Positions 1 to 7,919 of a stretch of DNA of 64,000 bases are shown in pieces. Origin of the DNA: an uncultured Prevotella sp. (GTDB lineage: Bacteria; Bacteroidota; Bacteroidia; Bacteroidales; Bacteroidaceae); the NCBI GenBank assembly GCA_937922435.1, contig CAKZVT010000046.1, positions 10,803 through 74,802 of the forward strand. Reading direction: 5' to 3'. The notes under the pieces were generated by a model, which was not told where the DNA came from, searched no databases, and worked only from the letters and a program-made list of their open reading frames with translations. How positions within the stretch are numbered: position 1 is the stretch's first letter; every line of letters begins with the position of its first letter. The position numbers and the translations under genes were made by a program.

Positions 1-3000
1 GCCGTCGATGTCGAAGCTTCCGATATATTCGCCGGCCATTGAATACTTGTTTATCCGGCCGTCTTTTGAGTATGTTGACGTGTAAATGTAGTTGTTGTCG
101 GAAGCTACACCCATTTCAACGCCCTCGTCGTGACCGGTGAATGAGTTTACGTATTCGGGCATGTCGGCATCAACCGTTACTGGACGGGTAGAGATGTCGG
201 CCTTTAATGCCGGAACTTCGGCCGTAGGATAGTCCCAGCGCAGGGTTACATCACGGTTGATGAGTACGTTTGCGTCAATTGCTGACGGGGCGAAACGTCC
301 GTCAATGGTGTATATGTCTGCGCTTACTGAGCTGCTGTGAGCCGACTCTCCACCGTCGGCATATACAGACGTGATGGTATATTCATGTGTTCCAGGCTCT
401 CCTGTTTCGTCAGTGAAGCTTGTGCCGGTTACAAGCTCGTTGTTCAGCTTCTCGCCGTCACGGTACACGTTGTAGCCTGCAGGCTCCTGTTCGGTCGTGT
501 TTCCGTCAGGCTCCATGTTCACCTTGATGTTGAAGTTGCCGGAAATGCCTTGGTATGAGGCGGGGAACCATGTCTCGCCGTCTATCGACAATGCGTTGCC
601 TTTACCGTTTACCGCCGGACTGTCGTCCATCGCCAGCGGCATTATGTTGCTGGCGTTCATCAGCTGGAAGGCAAACCTGTACTCTGCTCCAGGCTCGATT
701 GTAAGCGGTTCGTCTATTGTGACGTCGGTGTAAGTGCCGTCGTACAGGATGTTGTCGTTGTACGTTTTCGAGTAGATTTCTTCCCCGTCCTTGTATATGA
801 TGAGCCTAAGGTAGGTACATGGGTTGACGAGTTGTACAGACACTGACGACACTTTCATGTTACGGTATGGCACGAGGTCTTCTGCATCCCATACCGATGC
901 CACGTAGTATGCGCCTCCATCCGTTATTCCCATCTCGTCCACATGTACGCCTGTCGACCATGATGCGCTGACTGGTTTGTCTGCGTTTGCAAGCGGAGAC
1001 TTCCACGTCAGGTTGACGTTCTTGTTGTCCTCGACTGTCGCTGCCGGTTCAAGTGGAGCGTAATACTGCGCACCGTCCTTGACGAAAGCCGCTATGGAGT
1101 CTGACGGCATTGACTCGACATTGCCGTCGTATATGGCCGTTACCTTATAATAATACTCCCCGTAAACGAGTTTGTTGTCTGTGAACTCCGCTTCGGTTAC
1201 TGTTTCCGTGTTTACTTTCTTTCCGTCGCGGTAGACGTTATAGCCCTTGGGAGCGCGGTTGGTGTCGCCCGGTTTCCAGGTGAGTATTACTGAAGCGCTG
1301 CCTGGTTCGGCCTTCACTTCGACTGGTCTCGGTGCTGCCGCGTCGGCGTTTACGTTCATGTTGACGGTTAGGGGATGGTTCCCGAGTTCGGGAAGTGTAA
1401 GTATTTCAGCCGTAGTAGTGAGCTTGTCTCCGTTCTTTGTGTTTACGGAGTTGAAGTTGAAGGTAATCTCCTGTTCGCCGCCGGGCTGTAGTGTGCCGTG
1501 CTTAGGCGACATTGCTACCCACTCGTCGATGTCGCAGATGGTGTAGTTGAATATCAGCGACGGCGATTGTTGCAGTATTCCGGTGAGTGTGAGCGTGCCG
1601 TCCTTGATGTCGAACGATGTCGACAGTCCGCCGAGGCTGTTGCGTCCGAACGACGCATCGCCGATTTTGTAGCCCGGAATGTCTGTTACAATGTGCTTTA
1701 CGCCAGTCAGCGCGGACTTGTTAATGTTGTATTGGTATATTGTTACGTAGTCAATCATGTTCTCGGACGACTGTCCGTCGGCAAGCCAAAGATACGGACC
1801 GCCAGGCGAAACGTTGTCGTATGCCGAGCCGATTACGGCGAGGCTGGTCGACCTGTCAAACGCAGTGAACGCCGACATCGGTTTGCCCTCCATGTCGATA
1901 ATGCCCAACGTGTTCCAGCCTCCAATCCAAAGACCGTTCAAGTCGGGGTCGTAGCAGCAGTGGGTGATTTCCATGTCAGGCTCGCTTTCTATCGTGAAGA
2001 TGCCGGCTATGCGCTTGTTGTAGAAGTCGAACTTGAACACGCGGTTCGAGCCGTCGCCTCCGTAGAAGTAGCGTCCGTCAAAAGTGAGGTCGTAAACTGG
2101 GAAATACATGTCGGGCAGACGGAAGCGTTCGAGCAGTTTCCCGTCCTTGTCGTACTTCCAGAACTCGCCAAGCTCGGTGAATGAGCTGGTGTAATAGTTT
2201 TCGCCGTCGAACGCCACGCACGACTGGAGGTCGCCCGATGCGGTGAACGAGCCTTGTATGTCCCAAAGGTTTGACGGGTCGCCTTTGTATTTTTGTGGTG
2301 TGGAGTTCAAGTACCAGGTCATCGGGCCGTCGCCGTTGTTTGACATGGTTACCGTCTTCTGCAGCTTGCTTTCGGCGGCCATGTCGGCTGTCACGTCGTT
2401 CTCAGACAGCGTGATGCGTGGGCGTTTCAGTTCGACGGTATAGTCGTTTGCGCCGTCCTTGCTTATGCTCCATGTGCCGTTGTAGATGTTGTAGCCGGTG
2501 GCTACGGCGGTTACGGTGTACGTGTCGTCCTCTATTTGGCTGATAATGCATTTGCCTTCTTCATCGGTTGTGACGTTGTACACGCCTCCCTTGCTGCCAG
2601 TCAGTGTCACAGGGCAGTTGGCTACCGGGCCGTCGGCCGATGTTGCGGTGAGCGTTGCTGTGCTCCATTCCGGATTCCATATCTTTATGTCGTCAACAAA
2701 CCAGTAGTCTATGTACGTCGCTTCTGCGCCGTGTGCGCGGAAACGCACCCTGAACAGGTTGTTGTCAAGGTATTGGCCGATGTTGTACTGGTACGTATTC
2801 CAGTCGGTTTCACCCTTTGTGTTGTCGAATGTCGCTACTTCTTTCCACGATTTTCCGTCGTCGCTGGTTACTTCCACGGTCAGGTAGTCGGTGTTTACCT
2901 GCTGGTAGTTCTGCAGTTTCAGGTTGAAGCGCAGGTAAGTGCCTTTGATGTCGGCGGTGTTCAGTTCGCGCGTCATGAGCGACTGGTTGTAGTTGCGCAG

Positions 3001-4206
3001 CGACGAATACCTGAACGTGGCGCATGGGTCTACCAGTCCTTTTGCATAGTAGTCTATGCTCCAGTTGCTCTCGGTGTTGCCGTCGTGGCAGACGGTGCTC
3101 CACTTGCTTTCGTCGAGAAGCCATGTCTCGAAGTCGTCTTCAAACGGCAGCAGCCTTATGTCGGGCACTTCAACTGTCAACGGTTCCGACTGCTCCGACT
3201 CGCTTCTGTCGTCGTAAACGGCGGTCACCTTGTACGTGTACGTGCCGTAATCGTCTACCGTGTCGGTGTATCTTACCTGTGTTACAGGCGCAGAGTTGAC
3301 CTTGGTGCCGTCGCGGTAGACGTTGAAGCCTGTCAGTCTTGCGCCTGCCGCCGCGGCTTTCTTCGGCATCACTCCGGGGCGAACCTCGTTGGTGCCGATG
3401 AATATGTCGTCGACGAGCAGCATGAAGGCGTCGTCGGAGACGCAGTTTATTGTGACGTACTTGGCTTCCCTCGGAATGTCGAACTCGTACAGGTTCCACT
3501 CGGCTGGCAGCTCTATGTAGTCGCCGTCGTTCACCCATGTGAAGTTTGACGGGCTTATGCCTGTAGTTGAATAACCTACGCGGACACGCTCAAGCGCATA
3601 CGTTGACGAATAGCTGCGCGCCATGAAGCTGACCTTGAAGTCGCTCGCAAAGTTCAAGGCGGGCGATATGATGTAGTCATTGTTGGGAACGTCGGCGGCG
3701 CAGAAGTCAACCAGCATCTTGTCGCCCGAATACGGCTTGTAATTCGGGTTCGTGTCGGTTGCGGGCGAGGTCTGCGACGGGTTCATCACGATGAACGCCA
3801 TCTTCTGCCCCATGTTGGGGAAGGTGCAGGCCTGCCACGTGTATGTGGTCGCGTTGTCTCCGTCAAGATACTGCCACCCTATGCTGCCCGGCGAGTTGAT
3901 TACGAAGTCGTCATGCCCCTCGAAGTCCTCCCAGTAGCCGTCGGTCTTTTCAGGTGTCTGCCAGCTTAGCGACACCTCCTTGTCGTTTACTTCCATCAGG
4001 CGCAGGCCGTAAGGAATGCCGTCCGCCGCGCCTTCGGGGCTGAACCGCGCGTAGGCCGACCGCTGCGTGTCAACCTTTGCAGGCAGTGTAGCCGCAGGTT
4101 TTACTTTTTCCTGTTTGTCGTCCTTGCGTCCGTCGGTTATTGCGGCCACGCAAACGGCGCATCCGGCAGCCGCCAGTAACGACAGCATGTATTTTTGAAG
4201 TTTCAT
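1..4206 (-). CDS. Large secreted multidomain adhesin-like protein, C-terminus outside the window
   Basis: An open frame runs from ATG at 4206 to the left edge (1402 codons seen, no stop). Seen: an N-terminal hydrophobic signal (MKLQKYMLSLLAAAG, then CAVCVAA). A first choice-of-anchor J/cleaved-adhesin-like beta-sandwich lies at about residues 85-270 (WEDFEGHDDF to DDIFIGTNE) and a fibronectin III domain at about 285-346. A second anchor-J domain follows at about 352-512 (FEDDFETW to YWFVDDIKIW), then a carboxypeptidase-regulatory-like domain at about 512-590. A propeller-like region rich in FDGRYFYGGD-type blades spans about 640-800, more FN3 domains lie after 960, and a second blade-like region starts at the edge. 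This architecture is typical of Bacteroidales secreted proteins exported by the type IX system, but the sorting domain would lie off the window. It sits downstream of the M6 protease and is separated from it by a repeat array. Ligand and function are unknown. Confidence 0.8.
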   Translation of the reverse strand, partial: MKLQKYMLSLLAAAGCAVCVAAITDGRKDDKQEKVKPAATLPAKVDTQRSAYARFSPEGAADGIPYGLRLMEVNDKEVSLSWQTPEKTDGYWEDFEGHDDFVINSPGSIGWQYLDGDNATTYTWQACTFPNMGQKMAFIVMNPSQTSPATDTNPNYKPYSGDKMLVDFCAADVPNNDYIISPALNFASDFKVSFMARSYSSTYALERVRVGYSTTGISPSNFTWVNDGDYIELPAEWNLYEFDIPREAKYVTINCVSDDAFMLLVDDIFIGTNEVRPGVMPKKAAAAGARLTGFNVYRDGTKVNSAPVTQVRYTDTVDDYGTYTYKVTAVYDDRSESEQSEPLTVEVPDIRLLPFEDDFETWLLDESKWSTVCHDGNTESNWSIDYYAKGLVDPCATFRYSSLRNYNQSLMTRELNTADIKGTYLRFNLKLQNYQQVNTDYLTVEVTSDDGKSWKEVATFDNTKGETDWNTYQYNIGQYLDNNLFRVRFRAHGAEATYIDYWFVDDIKIWNPEWSTATLTATSADGPVANCPVTLTGSKGGVYNVTTDEEGKCIISQIEDDTYTVTAVATGYNIYNGTWSISKDGANDYTVELKRPRITLSENDVTADMAAESKLQKTVTMSNNGDGPMTWYLNSTPQKYKGDPSNLWDIQGSFTASGDLQSCVAFDGENYYTSSFTELGEFWKYDKDGKLLERFRLPDMYFPVYDLTFDGRYFYGGDGSNRVFKFDFYNKRIAGIFTIESEPDMEITHCCYDPDLNGLWIGGWNTLGIIDMEGKPMSAFTAFDRSTSLAVIGSAYDNVSPGGPYLWLADGQSSENMIDYVTIYQYNINKSALTGVKHIVTDIPGYKIGDASFGRNSLGGLSTSFDIKDGTLTLTGILQQSPSLIFNYTICDIDEWVAMSPKHGTLQPGGEQEITFNFNSVNTKNGDKLTTTAEILTLPELGNHPLTVNMNVNADAAAPRPVEVKAEPGSASVILTWKPGDTNRAPKGYNVYRDGKKVNTETVTEAEFTDNKLVYGEYYYKVTAIYDGNVESMPSDSIAAFVKDGAQYYAPLEPAATVEDNKNVNLTWKSPLANADKPVSASWSTGVHVDEMGITDGGAYYVASVWDAEDLVPYRNMKVSSVSVQLVNPCTYLRLIIYKDGEEIYSKTYNDNILYDGTYTDVTIDEPLTIEPGAEYRFAFQLMNASNIMPLAMDDSPAVNGKGNALSIDGETWFPASYQGISGNFNIKVNMEPDGNTTEQEPAGYNVYRDGEKLNNELVTGTSFTDETGEPGTHEYTITSVYADGGESAHSSSVSADIYTIDGRFAPSAIDANVLINRDVTLRWDYPTAEVPALKADISTRPVTVDADMPEYVNSFTGHDEGVEMGVASDNNYIYTSTYSKDGRINKYSMAGEYIGSFDIDG

Positions 4207-4312
4207 TGTTTGCTATGTTTTTTGTTCGTAATGGGCCTGTCTTTCTGCCTTGTCGGCCGGCATTTATTCTTGCTGTTTGTAAGTGCCTGGCGGTCAAAGC
4301 GTTGCGGACGGG

Positions 4313-4401
4313 TTTGCAAAAGACCGTCTTTGGGCTTGCAAAAGGCCGTCTTTCGGGCGGTGAAAGGTGGCCTTTCGCATGGCGGAAGACCGTGTTTTGC
4401 A
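4313..4401. repeat. Intergenic hairpin array, copy 1 (four ~22-bp units)
   Basis: Four imperfect units of about 22 bp, each built on a palindromic AAAAGRCSGYCTTTT-like core. The array opens with TTTGCAAAAGACC and closes with GTGTTTTGCAA. It is one of eleven such arrays in the window. It fills most of the 259-bp gap (4207-4465) between the M6 protease and the adhesin-like gene, both on the minus strand; no other feature was seen in that gap. Confidence 0.8.
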
Positions 4402-4465
4402 ATCCCGTATGTTTTGTGCGGCCGTTCAAGCCGCAGTAAGCCAGTACATGCCCATTCTCATTTGT

Positions 4466-7400
4466 TTATCTTATTACCACTTTGGTTGTGTATGTATGGC
4501 CGTCTCCTTCCACGCTGACAATCACGATACCGCTCTTGTCAGGCAGGCTGATGTCGGCGTGCACGCCGTCGGCTTCGCCGCTGTAAAGCACTGTGCCCGA
4601 AGGCGAGACGCACGTAATGCGGTAGCCTCGTTCCAGTCCGTCAAGGCCGAGAGTGCCAGCGCCTGCTGTGACGCTTATGCCCGAATCTCCGATTACTTCG
4701 GTGATTGACGTCGCGTCATTATATTCGTAGTAGGCGTTTTCCGACTGGTCGTAGAACAATATGCCGTCACCGGAAGCCACCCAGGCCACGAAGCGCCCGT
4801 TGTTGAACTCGCCCGGAGTTTCTGCTCCGAATGATACCGAAGTGTGGAGCACGCCATATTTGTCAAGTGTTCCTCCTGCTGCAAGGTCTTCAATAATCTT
4901 TCCGTCCGTATATCCAAGCGTAAGATACTTCACGCGGCCGTTGCGTCCGCCGTGTGTGAAGCGGAAGCGCAGCTTCCTGAAGCCCTGTCCTTCCACGTAG
5001 GATTTCCAGTCACACTCCTGTCCTTCGTTGTCAAACTCTTCCAAGGATACCCTCGGGCCTACGCTCGTCCACGCCGAGCCGTCCTTCGTGCCTTCGACAA
5101 GCAGCTCTGAAGCGCCTGTCGGGCCTGATGTAAGAACCATGAACTTAAGGTCGGTAAGACCTTCGGGGAAGTCGATTAGCTCAACTGTCGCATTGCCTGT
5201 GAACAGCATCGAGCCGGAGCTTAGCTGCACGTCGCCTTCCGTTTTCTCGAAAAATTCCATCGGAGCGAACACAAGCACGTCGTTAGGCTCGTCTGTCTCC
5301 TTGCCGAAGTAAAGGTAATAATTCTTCGCCTTCTCCACCGGCGTCCACTCGATTGTCATCTGGTCTGGAGCCGTCTGTTCAAACTTCGTGATGGTAGGTG
5401 TCGGCAGTTTTTCTGTAACGGCGACGTTCCAAATCCACAGGTTGGTCTGGAGCTTCTCCGAACAGCACCTGAAGGCTATGTAAATGTCTTGCCCGGCGAA
5501 GCGGCTGATGTCTATTTCCTCGTTGTGCTGCTCGCTGAAATAGTCGGCGAACGACATTCTCTCGTACAGGAAGAAGTCGTCTATGTCGCTCGTCTTTGTC
5601 GAAATGTATATTTCCAAGTCTTCGACAGTCGTTGTCTCTGCCACGCCGCGCGAGAACACAAGCACGCCGTTCTCTGGCACATGTATGCGCCTCTTGCTGA
5701 TGAGCCAGTCGTCGGCGTTGTTCCAGTAGTCAAACTGGTACACCAGTCCTCCTGTGCTCTCGTCGAGTATCCAGGTGGTGCCGTCGCCGTTGCGGTCTAC
5801 AATCTGCCAGCAGTCGGGCTGGCCGTTTGTCCATGACAGGAAGTCGGCTACGAACGGGGCGGTGGCCGTTGCGCATTCGGTGGTGAAGAGTATGGGCGAA
5901 CCGTACACTACGTTCCCGTCGTTCATCTTCACATACGCCCTCACGTTGTAGTTGCTTCCGGGCTGCAGGTTGTCTGCCGCCGCGCTGAACTTGCCGCTGT
6001 AAAACGCCGCCGTCTTGTGCGCGTCGGCGATTGTCGGGTTGTCTTCCATCGACCAGCAGAAGCCGGCCTCCGTTACGTTTGCCGTGTTGCCGGTCATTTC
6101 AGCAGTGAATGTAGCCGTAACGTCGCGCACGTCGCTCGGCACGTTTGTCTTGACGAAGTCCCATGCCGACGTGCCGCCGCAAACCTGGAACTTGATTAGT
6201 CCGTCCTGTTCCAGTATGTTTGTAACAGGCACGTTTGTCGGTTCGTTCGCCCAGTTCAGGGCGTTGGGGGTTGAAGTGTCTGTGAACTCGGTGCTTGCAC
6301 TTGTTCCGGGGTAGGTGTCTCCGGCGCGCGAGTTCTCGTCGTCTACGCCGTCAGCCGCCTTGATGTACATGCAGCGGTGCTTCGCGTTGTTGTTAGGGCC
6401 GTTCACGCTCCAGTACTCAAGGAACGACTCGTAGGTGTAGTCGTAGTGGTATATGAGCAGTCCGTGAGCCGGGATGAACGAGTCCCAGCCTGTCTGCTGC
6501 CTGTTCTCCAGTATGAACCACTCCTGTCCGGTGCCGGCGGCGCGACCCGGTTGCGCGTCGATGTAGCGCGCCTTGTTGGTCGATATGTTGCCGAGCGTCA
6601 CGTCTTCGGGGTCTTTCAGCTCCTTCATTTCGGTGTCAAGCTGCATCCAACCCATCTGGAAACGCTCGAACGCCATCAGGCAAGGAGGCGTGCGGCTGTC
6701 GTTGTTGTAGCTGCCTGAAGCGTACAGGCTGTATGCGCCGGGGTCCACTCCGTAGCCGTTGGTGTAGTCGTCCGTGTCGTACATGTCCTTCAGTCCCAGT
6801 ATGTGTCCGAACTCGTGGGTGAACGTTCCGATGCCGTCCATCGTCGGTTTGGCAGGTGCTCCGGGCATGCCTACAAGCTCGGCGGAGCATGAGTATTCGT
6901 CTATCTGCACGCCGTCGATGGTGAACACGTCGTCGCCCATCGTCCAGCTGTGCGGCCACATGTCGTCGGGGTTGGCCGTGCTGGCCTCGCTGTAGCCTGC
7001 GTATATTACGTAACAGTTGTCTACAACGCCGTCGCCGTCGTTGTCGAATTGTGCGAAGTCAAGCTCTGGATTAGCTTCCTTTGCCAGCATGCAGGCTTCC
7101 TTAATCATCGAACGGGGGTCTATGTCCTCGCCGGTATCTTCCGCATTGCCGGCATAATCGACCAAAGGCTTCGACAGGTTGTAAGGGCCTACCACCGTAA
7201 AGTCGGGCACAAACAGCCCCATCGAGTTGTCTCTCCAGTAGTCTTTCACGCTGCCCCAGCCGCCGTTGGTGCTGTAGCCGGGTTCGTTCAGCCACGTCTC
7301 GAAGTCTTCATTCGTGTATTTGAACGTGCTGTCGGCGAAGTTTACGAGTATTACGAGATACTTGCTTTCAGGTGTTTCCGCATTCGCGGCGGTGGCGTTG

Positions 7401-7837
7401 GCCGCGTTCGCCTTAGCCACAGGTTGACTTTTGAGCCACGGCTGAACCTTCCTGCCCGGCTGTTTGAGCGTCAGTGTGCGGCGCGTCTTCATGTCGGCGG
7501 TAATCAGTTTGGCCGCCTTGAGGTTGGCAACGAATGTCTTTTCCTCAGCTGTACGTTCGCTAACGTTGCGCGCCCGCTGGGCTGACATGGTCTTGCGTCC
7601 CGTCTTGAAGTCGTAGTTTACATAGCGGAAGTATCCTGCCTTGTCTTTTTCAAGCAGGAAACCGTCGATTGTCGTTGTGTAGTGGAAGCTCTCGTCGCCG
7701 TGGATGCGCACAGTAATCGTAGAGCCGTCGGGCTGTGTTATGGTTATTGGACGCGGATAAGCCTTGATTGCATCGGCGTCTTGCGGCAAGCACAACAGCA
7801 GTCCCAAGCCAACTAAAAGTCTTTTCAGAATCTTCAT
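4466..7837 (-). CDS. Secreted M6 family metalloprotease (immune inhibitor A-like)
   Basis: 1123 residues. The signal peptide is about residues 1-23 (KRLLVGLGLLLCLPQDADA). The propeptide-like part carries the RPITITQPDGS motif. The catalytic domain is at about residues 160-555, with the zinc-binding HEFGHILGLKD motif at residues 341-351 (HExxHxxGxxD of M6 enzymes). C-terminal beta-sandwich modules follow: an FN3-like stretch at about 565-650, a choice-of-anchor J domain at about 660-800, another FN3 at about 805-900, and a final segment ending in TTKVVIR, which resembles a type IX sorting signal. Export across the outer membrane by T9SS is inferred from this tail. It lies 82 bp downstream of the repeat-rich surface gene, with a strong hairpin between them. 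Substrate is unknown; a digestive or host-protein-degrading role is plausible. Confidence 0.88.
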   Translation of the reverse strand: MKILKRLLVGLGLLLCLPQDADAIKAYPRPITITQPDGSTITVRIHGDESFHYTTTIDGFLLEKDKAGYFRYVNYDFKTGRKTMSAQRARNVSERTAEEKTFVANLKAAKLITADMKTRRTLTLKQPGRKVQPWLKSQPVAKANAANATAANAETPESKYLVILVNFADSTFKYTNEDFETWLNEPGYSTNGGWGSVKDYWRDNSMGLFVPDFTVVGPYNLSKPLVDYAGNAEDTGEDIDPRSMIKEACMLAKEANPELDFAQFDNDGDGVVDNCYVIYAGYSEASTANPDDMWPHSWTMGDDVFTIDGVQIDEYSCSAELVGMPGAPAKPTMDGIGTFTHEFGHILGLKDMYDTDDYTNGYGVDPGAYSLYASGSYNNDSRTPPCLMAFERFQMGWMQLDTEMKELKDPEDVTLGNISTNKARYIDAQPGRAAGTGQEWFILENRQQTGWDSFIPAHGLLIYHYDYTYESFLEYWSVNGPNNNAKHRCMYIKAADGVDDENSRAGDTYPGTSASTEFTDTSTPNALNWANEPTNVPVTNILEQDGLIKFQVCGGTSAWDFVKTNVPSDVRDVTATFTAEMTGNTANVTEAGFCWSMEDNPTIADAHKTAAFYSGKFSAAADNLQPGSNYNVRAYVKMNDGNVVYGSPILFTTECATATAPFVADFLSWTNGQPDCWQIVDRNGDGTTWILDESTGGLVYQFDYWNNADDWLISKRRIHVPENGVLVFSRGVAETTTVEDLEIYISTKTSDIDDFFLYERMSFADYFSEQHNEEIDISRFAGQDIYIAFRCCSEKLQTNLWIWNVAVTEKLPTPTITKFEQTAPDQMTIEWTPVEKAKNYYLYFGKETDEPNDVLVFAPMEFFEKTEGDVQLSSGSMLFTGNATVELIDFPEGLTDLKFMVLTSGPTGASELLVEGTKDGSAWTSVGPRVSLEEFDNEGQECDWKSYVEGQGFRKLRFRFTHGGRNGRVKYLTLGYTDGKIIEDLAAGGTLDKYGVLHTSVSFGAETPGEFNNGRFVAWVASGDGILFYDQSENAYYEYNDATSITEVIGDSGISVTAGAGTLGLDGLERGYRITCVSPSGTVLYSGEADGVHADISLPDKSGIVIVSVEGDGHTYTTKVVIR

Positions 7838-7864
7838 GTAATGGATGTTTTATGGATATGTTAA

Positions 7865-7905
7865 GGCGTTTGCCTTTCCGTGTAAATGCCGGAAAGGCAA
7901 ACGCC
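7865..7905 (-). terminator. Hairpin between the surface-repeat gene and the M6 protease gene
   Basis: A perfect 15-bp stem (7865-7879 with 7891-7905, GGCGTTTGCCTTTCC arm) has an 11-base loop. It lies in the 82-bp gap between two minus-strand genes. There is no clear T-run on the minus side, so it may attenuate or protect mRNA rather than fully terminate. Confidence 0.55.
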
Positions 7906-7919
7906 CGTGTGTTTAAGTG

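Noticed and set aside
2536..3549. Plus-strand open frame opposite the adhesin-like gene
   Set aside because: The minus-strand frame has clear beta-sandwich domains throughout; the plus frame has none.
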